Assembly: GCA_947491985.1 (NCBI GenBank)
Contig: CANLLR010000016.1
Coordinates: forward strand, 1 to 58,152
Length of the DNA stretch: 58,152 nt
Source: Flavobacteriaceae bacterium
GTDB lineage: Bacteria > Bacteroidota > Bacteroidia > Flavobacteriales > Flavobacteriaceae
Direction: 5' to 3'
Below are positions 43,911-52,240 of this stretch, piece after piece. A model generated the notes under the pieces. That model was not told the origin of the DNA and made no database searches. It saw only the letters and a list, made by a program, of their open reading frames with translations. The position numbers and the translations under genes are program-made. Every line of letters begins with the position of its first letter. The first letter of the stretch is position 1.

Positions 43911-44327
43911 TCCTGCCAATTGTTGATTGTAATTGATTTGAAAAAATATAAAATAATTGTAAATCAAATAGTTTACCTCGTAACCGTAATGAATATTTCG
44001 ATCGTAATTAATTTGCATATTGTATAAAGTCGGATTGAATCGAAAAGGTTGCATAACGCGATTGTTCCATTCTTGTACATAAATTTGATTTCTACTTTCT
44101 AAAAATGTTTCCGAATAAAAACCTCTTGGTTGTGCTGTGGTCGCTAGCCAAGTATTAAATCGTGGCTCAATAATGATAACTTCGTATTCTAGTTCATCAT
44201 TAGCAATCCGAATGGTATCCGATTTTTGAACAGCGACTTCATTTTTATTGTTAGTAGTTGTGTTTTTTGAAGTACTACAACCCATCAAAAAAGCGAAAAA
44301 TAGACCTAATAAAAGCAACTTTTTCAT
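43893..44327 (-). CDS. DUF6146-like lipoprotein
   Basis: A 144-residue lipoprotein with signal MKKLLLLGLFFAFLMGC and the acylated Cys at residue 17, followed by a Ser/Thr/Asn-rich linker. The conserved block WLATTAQPRGFYSETFLESRNQIYVQEWNNR and the Tyr-rich C-terminus (INYDRNIHYGYEVNYLIYNYF) fit DUF6146 (name recalled). I chose the ATG at 44327, which starts right at the signal; the frame also opens at 44333 and 44363. It is likely attached to the outer membrane. Confidence 0.8.
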   Translation of the reverse strand: MKKLLLLGLFFAFLMGCSTSKNTTTNNKNEVAVQKSDTIRIANDELEYEVIIIEPRFNTWLATTAQPRGFYSETFLESRNQIYVQEWNNRVMQPFRFNPTLYNMQINYDRNIHYGYEVNYLIYNYFIFFQINYNQQLAGFVPRP

Positions 44328-44400
44328 GCTCATTGTATTTGATATAAAAGTACTAAAAAGCAATAACGTATCGTGTTAATTTAACTTTTTATAAATGGTC

Positions 44401-44435
44401 AAAAAAAAAACCATCACTAAAAAGCAATGGTTTTC
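44401..44435 (-). terminator. Rho-independent terminator after the EF-hand protein gene
   Basis: On the minus strand AAAACCAT pairs with ATGGTTTT, followed by a long T run, about 20 bases past the stop of the gene at 44455. Confidence 0.7.
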
Positions 44436-44454
44436 TACACACTAATATATGTTA

Positions 44455-45024
44455 TTATTTTCCGAAAAGCTTTCCTAATAAACCACCTAAAAAGCCACCG
44501 CTTTTACCAGAAACAGCCACTACAGCATCCTTCATGTTGACTTGTCCATCACCATCTTGATCCAAACCAAACTGACCACCGTATTTTGAAATGGCATCCA
44601 TAAGTCCACCACCAGATTGACTATCACCACCTGTCAACGCACCAATTATATCCGATATTTGAAAACTCGAATCGTTGGGATCTTTAGCTTTTCCTATTAA
44701 AGAACCTAATACTTTCGGAATTAGACTTCCGGCAACGCCCGAAGCTGTTTCAGAACTTAGACCAAATTTTTCCCCCAAACTTCCCGTCAATTGCTCAGTG
44801 ATTTGCTGTACAGTAGGATTTGAACTGTCAGCAGCATTGTTGCCTTTAAACAAACCTGCTAAATCAGAGATGTTTCCGTTCGCTACCATTCCTTTTAAAC
44901 TGTCAAGAATCGAACTACTTGCTTCGTTCATTACAGCTTCATTTTGTTCGTTTGGAACGGCTGTGTTATTGACAACAGCTTCATTTCCGTATTGTTTAAC
45001 AAGGTCGGTTAATTGATCAAACAT
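44455..45024 (-). CDS. DUF937/YidB-like protein with dockerin-type EF-hand loop
   Basis: A 189-residue soluble protein without a signal peptide. The N-terminal helical region contains LTDLVKQYG and repeats of GNISDLAGLFKGNN, matching the DUF937 (YidB) pattern. Near the C-terminus, FGLDQDGDGQVNMKDAVVAV has the DxDxDGxxNxxD calcium-loop spacing. The end GGFLGGLLGKLFGK is glycine-rich. Function unknown; calcium binding is inferred. Confidence 0.8.
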   Translation of the reverse strand: MFDQLTDLVKQYGNEAVVNNTAVPNEQNEAVMNEASSSILDSLKGMVANGNISDLAGLFKGNNAADSSNPTVQQITEQLTGSLGEKFGLSSETASGVAGSLIPKVLGSLIGKAKDPNDSSFQISDIIGALTGGDSQSGGGLMDAISKYGGQFGLDQDGDGQVNMKDAVVAVSGKSGGFLGGLLGKLFGK

Positions 45025-45050
45025 TTTTTTTACTGTAAAGGGTTATCAAT

Positions 45051-45058
45051 CAAAGATA
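45051..45058 (-). promoter_or_regulatory. Candidate -7 box for the EF-hand protein gene
   Basis: TATCTTTG on the minus strand, 27 bases upstream of the ATG. No -33 match. Confidence 0.35.
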
Positions 45059-45091
45059 TAAAATTGTTTATTTCGATGAATAAAAACCGTA

Positions 45092-46051
45092 TTATTTTTT
45101 GGTTTTTAAAAGACTAATAATTTGTTCTGCTAGTTCAGTCCCGATTCGGTCTTGCGCTTCTAAAGTTGCAGCACCAATATGCGGCGTTAACGAAATTCGA
45201 GGATGCATTAAAAGCTGAATTTCAGGCGTTGGTTCGTTTTCAAAAACATCCAAACCAGCGAATAAAACTTTGTCATTTTCTAAGGCTTCAATTAAAGCAA
45301 CTTCATCAATAACGCCACCACGAGCACAATTTACGATACCTACATTGTCTTTCATTTGAGCAAATTCGTCTTTTCCGATAACATAACTTTCTTGCGCCGG
45401 AACGTGTAAAGTGATAAAATCAGCATGTTTAAAAACGTATTCTAAAGGTTCGGTAATGATGTCAACATTGATAAATTGGCCCGTGTAAAAGTCAACTCTA
45501 ATTTCGGCATTACTTACAAATTTATCGGCAGCAATAACGCGCATTCCCAATCCGAGTGCCATTTTAGCAACGGCTTGGCCAATGCGTCCGAAACCAACAA
45601 TTCCTAGTGTTTTACCACGCAATTCGATTCCGTTGGCATACGCTTTTTTCAAACCTTCAAAGTTAGTATCACCTTCTAAAGGCATGTTTCTATTCGAATC
45701 GTGTAAAAAACGAACGCCTGTAAATAAATGCGCAAACACCAATTCGGCTACACTTTCCGAAGACGAAGCAGGCGTATTGATAACATGTTTTCCTTGAGCT
45801 CGCGCATATTCCACATCGATATTATCCATTCCAACACCACCGCGACCAATTACTTTAAGACTTGGGCAATTGTCTATAATATCTTGGCGGACTTTAGTGG
45901 CACTGCGCACTAAAATTACCGAAACGTTATTCTCATTGATATAATTGGCAACTTGTTCTTGGGCAACTTTTGTAGTGATGACTTCAAATCCACCTTTTTC
46001 TAGGGCTATGATCCCGCTTTTAGAGATTCCGTCGTTGGCTAATACTTTCAT
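45092..46051 (-). CDS. serA: D-3-phosphoglycerate dehydrogenase
   Basis: Oxidises 3-phosphoglycerate with NAD, the first step of serine synthesis. The Rossmann motif is VGFGRIGQAVAKMA, with the catalytic Arg in NCARGGVIDE and His in LTPHIGAAT. The 319-residue length covers only the substrate- and cofactor-binding domains; there is no C-terminal ACT domain, so feedback inhibition through it is absent (common in this phylum). It is the second gene of a serC-serA pair. Confidence 0.95.
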   Translation of the reverse strand: MKVLANDGISKSGIIALEKGGFEVITTKVAQEQVANYINENNVSVILVRSATKVRQDIIDNCPSLKVIGRGGVGMDNIDVEYARAQGKHVINTPASSSESVAELVFAHLFTGVRFLHDSNRNMPLEGDTNFEGLKKAYANGIELRGKTLGIVGFGRIGQAVAKMALGLGMRVIAADKFVSNAEIRVDFYTGQFINVDIITEPLEYVFKHADFITLHVPAQESYVIGKDEFAQMKDNVGIVNCARGGVIDEVALIEALENDKVLFAGLDVFENEPTPEIQLLMHPRISLTPHIGAATLEAQDRIGTELAEQIISLLKTKK

Positions 46052-46059
46052 TATTATTT

Positions 46060-46090
46060 TAAATTTTAAATGCCGAATTTTAAATTATCT
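46060..46090. repeat. Short AAATTTTAAATGCCGAATTTTAAAT tract between serA and serC
   Basis: Tandem AATTTTAAAT units in the 67-base gap, another example of the intergenic tracts. Confidence 0.35.
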
Positions 46091-46118
46091 TAAGAATATT
46101 GATGGCTAATAGTATTTT

Positions 46119-47213
46119 TTATTCTGCTAATTGTGACGGAACGCTACATACTGCTTCCAATTCTTTCATAACATCGACCAATACTTGCACACTTTCTAAT
46201 GGCAATGCGTTGTACATCGAGGCTCGGTAACCTCCAACAGAACGATGACCGGGTAATCCAGAAATTCCCGCTTCTTTCCACAATTTATCAAAAATAGGCG
46301 CATTGGATTCATCATGTAATAAAAAGGTAGCATTCATGTTGCTTCGGTCTTCTACAGCTGCAGTTCCTTTGAATAAAGAATTTCGATCAATTTCTGAATA
46401 TAATAGATTGGCTTTGGCTTGATTGATTTTTTCGATGGCCGAAATACCACCCAATTTTTTCAACCATTGTAACGTTAAAAGTGATGCATATATTGGAAAA
46501 ACAGCAGGTGTATTGTACATGCTTTCCGCTTTAATGTGTTTTTCATAATCCAACATACTCGGAATGGTTCTTCCTGTTTTACCTAATAAAGATTCTTTTA
46601 TAATGACCAATGTGGTTCCGGCCGGACCCATGTTTTTTTGTGCTCCGGCGTAAATCAAATCAAATTGTGAAAAGTCTAAGATTCGTGAAAAAATATCCGA
46701 ACTCATATCGCAAACTACGGGAATATTCGTTGTAGGAAACGATTTCATTTGTGTTCCAAAAATAGTATTGTTGCTGGTGCAATGAAAATAATCAGCATCA
46801 CTCGGAATGCTGTAATTTGTTGGAATGTGATTGTAGTTATCTTCTTTAGACGATGCTACTACTACTGTTTCACCAAAATGTTTGGCTTCTTTAATAGCGT
46901 TGTTAGCCCAGGTTCCGGTGTCTAAATACGCCGCTTTTCCATCGACTTTCATTACATTATAAGGGACCATCAAAAATTCCATACTTGCACCACCATGTAA
47001 AAATAACGCTTGGTATCCTTTGTTTTCCAATCCGAGAAGTTCTAAAACTAACGCACGCGCTTCTTCCATCACGGCAATAAAATCTTTACTTCGGTGAGAG
47101 ATTTCTAAAATAGATAAATCCGAATTGTTAAAGTTCAAAATGGCTTGTGCCGATTTTTCAAAAACTTCTTGTGGTAAAATACAAGGACCTGCGCTATAGT
47201 TGTGTTTTTTCAT
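46119..47213 (-). CDS. serC: Phosphoserine aminotransferase
   Basis: PLP enzyme that makes phosphoserine from phosphohydroxypyruvate and glutamate, and also serves vitamin B6 synthesis. It starts MKKHNYSAGPCILP. The cofactor Lys is in YAGAQKNMGPAGTTLV, and GHRSVGGYRASMYNALP closes the protein. The 364-residue length is standard. It precedes serA on the same strand, so both serine-synthesis steps are linked. Confidence 0.95.
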   Translation of the reverse strand: MKKHNYSAGPCILPQEVFEKSAQAILNFNNSDLSILEISHRSKDFIAVMEEARALVLELLGLENKGYQALFLHGGASMEFLMVPYNVMKVDGKAAYLDTGTWANNAIKEAKHFGETVVVASSKEDNYNHIPTNYSIPSDADYFHCTSNNTIFGTQMKSFPTTNIPVVCDMSSDIFSRILDFSQFDLIYAGAQKNMGPAGTTLVIIKESLLGKTGRTIPSMLDYEKHIKAESMYNTPAVFPIYASLLTLQWLKKLGGISAIEKINQAKANLLYSEIDRNSLFKGTAAVEDRSNMNATFLLHDESNAPIFDKLWKEAGISGLPGHRSVGGYRASMYNALPLESVQVLVDVMKELEAVCSVPSQLAE

Positions 47214-47366
47214 GATGTAATTTCCAATAAATTAAAGGTGCAAATTTCGGAAATACTGAATAAAAAAGCGATTATAAAAAAGCGTTAATTGTTAGAGGTT
47301 ATTAACAATAACGTTATAGTTTAGAAGTTTTTAAGCCAAAATTTGTGAAATACCAAAACGTTTAAA

Positions 47367-48425
47367 CTAAATCGAAAGTAAGAAAGCAACTGTGTCCACA
47401 TTATCCGCATAATCCCAAAGTCGAGGTTGTTGGGTTAGCCCGAATCCGATGCTATTCGGAATAATAGTATTGGAAACGATACATTGTATTTGATTGATGT
47501 CGTTAGCTAATCGCGATTGAATTTCAGTTATACTATCATAATATTCATAAAAAACAGATGAAATCGGCGAAGCATAACTCGAATCTTCTTTAATCGTTAA
47601 AAATTCGTTATCCAACAATTGAAAGTTACTCATTAAAAAAACCGCTTTGTTGTAATCGTAATTGTTGGCGTATTTTTCATAATAAATCACATCTTTCTGC
47701 TCATAAATAGCTTTGAAAAAAGCGTCAAAATTATAATCTTTCGGAACAAAAAGCTTCGATACATTGCGACATCCCAATCCGAAATAGCGAAAAATATCTT
47801 CTCCTAAATTCACCAATTCCTCGTGCGTTTCTTCGCCATTTAAAACAGCAACCGAGTTTCTGTTTTTTCTAATAATCGACGGTTTATCTTTAAAATAAAA
47901 ATCAAAATACCGCGCTGTATTGTTACTTCCAGTAGCGATAACAGCGTTAAAATTTTCTAATTTTCCATCGGTAAACGTAATGCAATTTGCCATCGAGGTT
48001 TCAACAGCAATAAGGTATTTAGCTAAAAATTGAATCAGATGTTGGTCATTCGATGAGGCTTTTACCAAAGCGTTGTGGCCTGTAATCACCACCGATAAAA
48101 AATCGTGAAATCCCACAAGCGGAATATTTCCCGCCATAATTATGGCTACAGTCTTTGGTTGTACATTTTCTAAATTATAATCGGATAACCATTTTGTCAA
48201 ACTCTCTTCTGTCAAAGCCTTCGCCCACGATTGCAACGCAAAATACACTTGCTCCTGGGTAAACCAACCGTTGTGTGATTGCGACAATTCAATTAAGGCT
48301 ACAAAATCGTCAAAAAACAAATCGTTGTGTAAAACAGTTGCGTTTTTAGTGTTTCCGTCCAATGAAAATTGACTCAAAAAACTTCCTAATGCAATAAAAC
48401 TATTTTTTTTATCTAATTGTGACAT
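47367..48425 (-). CDS. LuxC-type acyl-CoA reductase
   Basis: A 352-residue member of the aldehyde-dehydrogenase-like LuxC family, which reduces activated fatty acids to aldehydes. The expected Cys region is FGLGCRNVSKLFVPKDY. Other conserved blocks are IMAGNIPLVGFHDFLSV and VIATGSNNTARYFDFYF. No luciferase genes are near, so bioluminescence is not implied. It lies divergently from the ferredoxin gene and shares its promoter region. Its physiological substrate is unknown. Confidence 0.87.
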   Translation of the reverse strand: MSQLDKKNSFIALGSFLSQFSLDGNTKNATVLHNDLFFDDFVALIELSQSHNGWFTQEQVYFALQSWAKALTEESLTKWLSDYNLENVQPKTVAIIMAGNIPLVGFHDFLSVVITGHNALVKASSNDQHLIQFLAKYLIAVETSMANCITFTDGKLENFNAVIATGSNNTARYFDFYFKDKPSIIRKNRNSVAVLNGEETHEELVNLGEDIFRYFGLGCRNVSKLFVPKDYNFDAFFKAIYEQKDVIYYEKYANNYDYNKAVFLMSNFQLLDNEFLTIKEDSSYASPISSVFYEYYDSITEIQSRLANDINQIQCIVSNTIIPNSIGFGLTQQPRLWDYADNVDTVAFLLSI

Positions 48426-48431
48426 GAGTAA

Positions 48432-48463
48432 CTTGTATATGAATGGTTTTGATTGTAATTTTG
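48432..48463 (+). promoter_or_regulatory. Promoter for the ferredoxin gene
   Basis: CTTG (48432-48435) and TAATTTTG (48456-48463) are 20 bases apart. The -7 boxes of this promoter and the next one face each other in the near-palindrome TAATTTTG-CA-CAAAAATA. Confidence 0.55.
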
Positions 48464-48465
48464 CA

Positions 48466-48497
48466 CAAAAATAAGCTATATAAAGTTATCAGTCAAA
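48466..48497 (-). promoter_or_regulatory. Promoter for the acyl-CoA reductase gene
   Basis: On the minus strand TTTG (48497-48494) and TATTTTTG (48473-48466) are 20 bases apart, both exact matches. It overlaps the ferredoxin promoter at 48432-48463. Confidence 0.6.
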
Positions 48498-48503
48498 AGA
48501 GTT

Positions 48504-48536
48504 TCAACTCATAACTCATAACTCCACTCTCATACC
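48504..48536. repeat. Simple-sequence tract (CAACTCATAACT type) in the ferredoxin leader
   Basis: CATAACT units in tandem lie between the promoter and the ferredoxin ATG. Confidence 0.5.
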
Positions 48537-48544
48537 TAGAAAAG

Positions 48545-48895
48545 ATGGCAATAATTATAACCGACGAATGCATCAACTGTGGTGCCTGCGAACCCGAATG
48601 TCCGAATACAGCGATTTATGAAGGAGCCGACGATTGGCGCTACAAAGACGGAACCAAATTAAGAGGAAAAGTAATCCTGCCTGACGGAACCGAAGTCGAT
48701 TCCGATGCGGCGCAAACACCCATTTCAGACGATATCTATTACATTGTTCCTGGAAAATGTACCGAATGTAAAGGCTTTCACGACGAACCACAATGTGCCG
48801 CCGTTTGCCCAGTAGATTGTTGCGTTCCCGATGACAATCATGTGGAAAGCGAAGAAACGCTTTTAAATCGTCAATCATTTTTGCATAACGAGTAA
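48545..48895 (+). CDS. 4Fe-4S dicluster ferredoxin
   Basis: A 116-residue electron carrier. The first cluster is [13 protein letters not shown] and the second is built from CTECKG...[11 protein letters not shown], each with the CxxCxxC...CP pattern. The insertion between them ([22 protein letters not shown]) is characteristic of a flavobacterial subgroup. It is divergent from the acyl-CoA reductase, which suggests the two are linked in reductive fatty-acid or aldehyde metabolism (inference). A terminator follows closely. Confidence 0.93.
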   Translation: MAIIITDECINCGACEPECPNTAIYEGADDWRYKDGTKLRGKVILPDGTEVDSDAAQTPISDDIYYIVPGKCTECKGFHDEPQCAAVCPVDCCVPDDNHVESEETLLNRQSFLHNE

Positions 48896-48903
48896 CAACA
48901 ATA

Positions 48904-48927
48904 ACCTGAAATTTTTCAGGTTTTTTT
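48904..48927 (+). terminator. Rho-independent terminator after ferredoxin
   Basis: CCTGAAA pairs with TTTCAGG and is followed by seven T, 9 bases past the stop. Confidence 0.85.
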
Positions 48928-48955
48928 GTGACTTTATTTTTCCAATTAATAGAAG

Positions 48956-48963
48956 TATATTTG
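48956..48963 (+). promoter_or_regulatory. Candidate -7 box for ychF
   Basis: TATATTTG matches TAnnTTTG, 59 bases upstream of the ATG. No clear -33. Confidence 0.4.
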
Positions 48964-48982
48964 CACACTTTAAAAACAAAAT

Positions 48983-49014
48983 TAACTGTTAACAGAGATT
49001 GTTAACTGTAAACT
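48983..49014. repeat. Inverted/tandem TTAACTGTTAAC tract upstream of ychF
   Basis: TAACTGTTAACAG, a short spacer, then TTGTTAACTGTAA form a tract with a GTTAAC palindrome repeated, just before the ychF ATG. Confidence 0.4.
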
Positions 49015-49021
49015 TATAAAA

Positions 49022-50116
49022 ATGAAGGCAGGAATTGTAGGATTACCGAACGTAGGAAAATCGACCTTATTTAATTGTTTATCCAATGCTAAAGCGCAAA
49101 GTGCTAACTTTCCGTTTTGTACTATTGAACCGAATATCGGAGTGGTAAACGTGCCCGATCCGAGAATCAATAAATTGGAAGAATTGGTAAAACCAGAGCG
49201 TGTGCAAATGGCAACCGTTGATATTGTTGATATTGCCGGATTGGTAAAAGGTGCAAGCAAAGGCGAAGGATTGGGGAATCAATTTCTTGGAAATATCAGA
49301 GAATGCAACGCCATTATTCACGTATTGCGTTGTTTCGATAACGATAATATTGTACACGTTGATGGTAACGTAAACCCCATTCGCGACAAAGAAACCATCG
49401 ATATCGAATTGCAATTGAAAGACTTAGAGACCGTTGAAAAACGCCTTGAAAAAGTCAACCGTGCCGCCAAAACCGGTAACAAAGAAGCACAAACTGAAAA
49501 AGGATTGCTTGACCGAATTCGCGAAAACTTATTACAAGCCAAATCAGCGCGAACAGTCGTGCCGCAAAATACCGACGAAGAAGCGTTGTTAGAAGACTTT
49601 CAACTCATCACTAACAAACCCGTTTTGTACGTTTGTAATGTAGACGAAAGTGCTGCTGTAACGGGTAATCATTATGTGGATAAGGTTCGTGAATTGGTAA
49701 AAGACGAAGACGCCGAAGTGATTATATTATCTGTTGGAGCTGAAGCAGATATCACCGAATTAGAAAGCTATGAAGAGCGTCAAGTTTTTCTTGAAGATAT
49801 GGGATTAACCGAGCCAGGTTCGGCTGTTTTAATCCGCGCTGCTTATAAATTATTAAAGCAGCAAACCTACTTCACCGCTGGTGTCAAAGAAGTTCGTGCC
49901 TGGACGATAAACGTTGGTGATACCGCACCAAAAGCAGCCGGAGTGATCCACACCGATTTCGAAAAAGGATTCATCCGCGCTGAAGTAATTGCGTACGAAG
50001 ATTATGTGCTTTATGGTTCAGAAACCAAAGCTAAAGAAGCCGGAAAATTTAAAGTCGAAGGTAAAGAATACATTGTAAAAGATGGCGATGTGATGCATTT
50101 CCGTTTTAACGTTTAA
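49022..50116 (+). CDS. ychF: Ribosome-binding ATPase YchF (OLA1-like)
   Basis: An Obg-family nucleotide-binding protein, ATP-preferring, that binds ribosomes and affects stress responses. P-loop GLPNVGKSTLFNCLS near residue 7; switch and G3 motif VDIVDIAGLVKGASKGEGLG; YchF-specific TGS-type C-terminal domain (about 280-364). The 364-residue length is exact for YchF. A terminator follows at 50157. Confidence 0.95.
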   Translation: MKAGIVGLPNVGKSTLFNCLSNAKAQSANFPFCTIEPNIGVVNVPDPRINKLEELVKPERVQMATVDIVDIAGLVKGASKGEGLGNQFLGNIRECNAIIHVLRCFDNDNIVHVDGNVNPIRDKETIDIELQLKDLETVEKRLEKVNRAAKTGNKEAQTEKGLLDRIRENLLQAKSARTVVPQNTDEEALLEDFQLITNKPVLYVCNVDESAAVTGNHYVDKVRELVKDEDAEVIILSVGAEADITELESYEERQVFLEDMGLTEPGSAVLIRAAYKLLKQQTYFTAGVKEVRAWTINVGDTAPKAAGVIHTDFEKGFIRAEVIAYEDYVLYGSETKAKEAGKFKVEGKEYIVKDGDVMHFRFNV

Positions 50117-50249
50117 AAGGCAATAGTTATTAGCCAAAAGGCAATAGTTTAAAATTAAACCGCAGGTATATTTGTACCTAGCGGTTTTTTAATTTTTCAA
50201 GTTTTGCAACATTTGCAAACTATTGCCTTTTGCCTTTTGCCTTTTGGCA
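50115..50249. repeat. AAAAGGCAATAG repeats inverted around the ychF terminator
   Basis: Two copies of AAAAGGCAATAG (50115-50126, 50136-50147) precede the terminator, and their inverse lies after it: AAACTATTGCCTTTT (50217-50231) is a perfect 15-base inverse of 50136-50150. GCCTTTT then repeats in tandem to 50246. It fills the ychF-parE gap (235 bases) and contains no ORF longer than shadows. Confidence 0.7.
50157..50190 (+). terminator. Rho-independent terminator after ychF
   Basis: AAACCGC and GCGGTTT with inner GGTA/TACC pair, followed by a T run, between the repeat copies. Confidence 0.8.
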
Positions 50250-50351
50250 AATTGCTTTTTTTGTCAAAAACATTCTTAATAACTTCTCAAAAGCATGCTT
50301 TAAAAGCGCTGCTACATTCACTATATTAGCAGACATTCACTACATTTTAAA

Positions 50352-52211
50352 ATGCAAGACCAAAACCAATACACCGAAGACAATATACGCTCGCTCGACT
50401 GGAAAGAACATATCCGTATGCGTCCTGGAATGTACATCGGGAAACTCGGCGACGGTTCGTCTCCTGATGACGGAATTTATATTTTATTAAAAGAAACCAT
50501 CGACAACTGCATCGATGAATTTGTTATGGGTGCCGGAAAAGTAATCGAAGTCACCATCAAAGATAAATTGGTTACCGTGCGCGATTACGGTCGTGGTATT
50601 CCGTTAGGTAAAGTAGTCGACGTGGTTTCTAAAATGAATACGGGAGGAAAATACGATTCGAAAGCCTTTAAAAAATCGGTAGGTTTGAACGGAGTCGGAA
50701 CCAAAGCAGTCAATGCGTTATCCAATTATTTCCGTGTAGAATCGGTTCGTGACAATCAACAAAAAGCCGCCGAATTCTCGGAAGGAAATTTAACGCTCGA
50801 AGAAGATATTACCGAATCCACCAAACGAAAAGGAACCAAAGTCGCTTTTATCGCCGACGAAACCATTTTCAAAAATTACAAATACAGGAACGAATACGTT
50901 ATAAAAATGTTGAAGAATTATTGTTATCTCAACACGGGATTGACAATATATTATAACGGCGAAAAATACTATTCCGATTACGGTCTAAAAGATTTATTAG
51001 AAGAAACCATCGCCGAAGAAGACATGGTGTATCCAATCATTCATTTGGCGGGCGATGATATCGAAATTGCTTTAACACACAGCAAATCACAATATTCAGA
51101 AGAATACCATTCGTTTGTTAACGGACAAAATACCACGCAAGGAGGAACGCATTTGAACGCCTTCCGTGAAGCGATTGTAAAAACCATTCGCGAGTATTAC
51201 AACAAAGGATTTGAAGCGTCGGATATTCGTAAATCGATAGTTTCCGCTGTTTCGATAAAAGTAGAAGAACCTGTTTTCGAATCGCAAACCAAAACCAAAT
51301 TGGGGTCGAATGATATCGGTCCGAATGGTCCAACAGTCAGAACGTTCATACACGATTTTATCACCACCAAACTCGATAATTTTTTACATAAAAATCCAGA
51401 AATCACCGACCAGTTATTGCGCAAGATTTTACAAGCCGAACGCGAGCGAAAAGAACTTTCCGGAATTCGGAAACTCGCCAAAGACAGAGCCAAAAAATCG
51501 AGTTTACACAATAAAAAATTACGCGATTGCCGAGTGCATTTAACTGATGCCAAAAACCCACGAAGTTTAGAAAGTACGCTTTTCATAACCGAGGGAGATT
51601 CGGCTTCAGGTTCCATAACAAAATCGCGCGATGTCAATACCCAAGCGGTGTTTAGTTTGCGTGGTAAACCGCTGAACTCGTATGGCATGTCGAAGAAAAT
51701 CGTGTACGAAAACGAAGAATTCAATTTGCTGCAAGCGGCGTTAGATATTGAAGAAAGCATCGAAGATTTGCGGTACAACAACATCGTAATCGCTACTGAT
51801 GCCGATGTCGATGGGATGCATATTCGTTTGTTACTGATTACATTTTTCTTGCAGTTTTTCCCAGAAATGATTAAAGAAGGGCACTTGTATATTTTGCAAA
51901 CACCGTTGTTCCGTGTACGAAATAAAAAGGAAACCATTTATTGCTATTCGGATGAAGAACGCAGGGAAGCCATCGAAAAACTAAAACCAAAACCTGAAAT
52001 CACCAGATTTAAGGGATTGGGAGAGATTTCACCGGATGAGTTTAAGAATTTTATTGGGGAAAGCATCCGATTGGATCCCGTGATGTTAGACAAAGCTACG
52101 TCCATTGAAACGTTATTGGAATTTTATATGGGAAAAAACACACCCGATAGACAGACGTTCATTATCAATAATTTGAAGGTGGAATTGGACAAAGAATTGG
52201 TAGATAAATAA
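50352..52211 (+). CDS. parE: DNA topoisomerase IV subunit B
   Basis: The ATPase subunit of topoisomerase IV, which decatenates daughter chromosomes. GHKL ATPase motifs: [24 protein letters not shown] and [22 protein letters not shown] motifs: EGDSASGS and [13 protein letters not shown]. At 619 residues it is a normal ParE. GyrB is an alternative, but the pairing with an A subunit of 905 residues downstream and the shorter length favour ParE. The gap to parC is 29 bases. Confidence 0.95.
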   Translation: MQDQNQYTEDNIRSLDWKEHIRMRPGMYIGKLGDGSSPDDGIYILLKETIDNCIDEFVMGAGKVIEVTIKDKLVTVRDYGRGIPLGKVVDVVSKMNTGGKYDSKAFKKSVGLNGVGTKAVNALSNYFRVESVRDNQQKAAEFSEGNLTLEEDITESTKRKGTKVAFIADETIFKNYKYRNEYVIKMLKNYCYLNTGLTIYYNGEKYYSDYGLKDLLEETIAEEDMVYPIIHLAGDDIEIALTHSKSQYSEEYHSFVNGQNTTQGGTHLNAFREAIVKTIREYYNKGFEASDIRKSIVSAVSIKVEEPVFESQTKTKLGSNDIGPNGPTVRTFIHDFITTKLDNFLHKNPEITDQLLRKILQAERERKELSGIRKLAKDRAKKSSLHNKKLRDCRVHLTDAKNPRSLESTLFITEGDSASGSITKSRDVNTQAVFSLRGKPLNSYGMSKKIVYENEEFNLLQAALDIEESIEDLRYNNIVIATDADVDGMHIRLLLITFFLQFFPEMIKEGHLYILQTPLFRVRNKKETIYCYSDEERREAIEKLKPKPEITRFKGLGEISPDEFKNFIGESIRLDPVMLDKATSIETLLEFYMGKNTPDRQTFIINNLKVELDKELVDK

Positions 52212-52240
52212 ATAAAAAATATACTGAATAGTCAGCATAA

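Noticed and set aside
47367..48895. Acyl-CoA reductase plus ferredoxin as a bioluminescence or alkane pathway
   Set aside because: No luxAB, aldehyde decarbonylase or related genes are nearby; both genes are ordinary in flavobacteria.
48573..48968. Minus-strand 131-residue ORF
   Set aside because: Shadow of the ferredoxin gene and the terminator.
50230..50490. Plus-strand 86-residue ORF before parE
   Set aside because: Begins in the GCCTTTT tract and overlaps parE out of frame; the parE frame is the conserved one.
51197..51937. Minus-strand ORF of 246 residues
   Set aside because: Long open shadow of parE; composition typical of a reverse-frame artefact.
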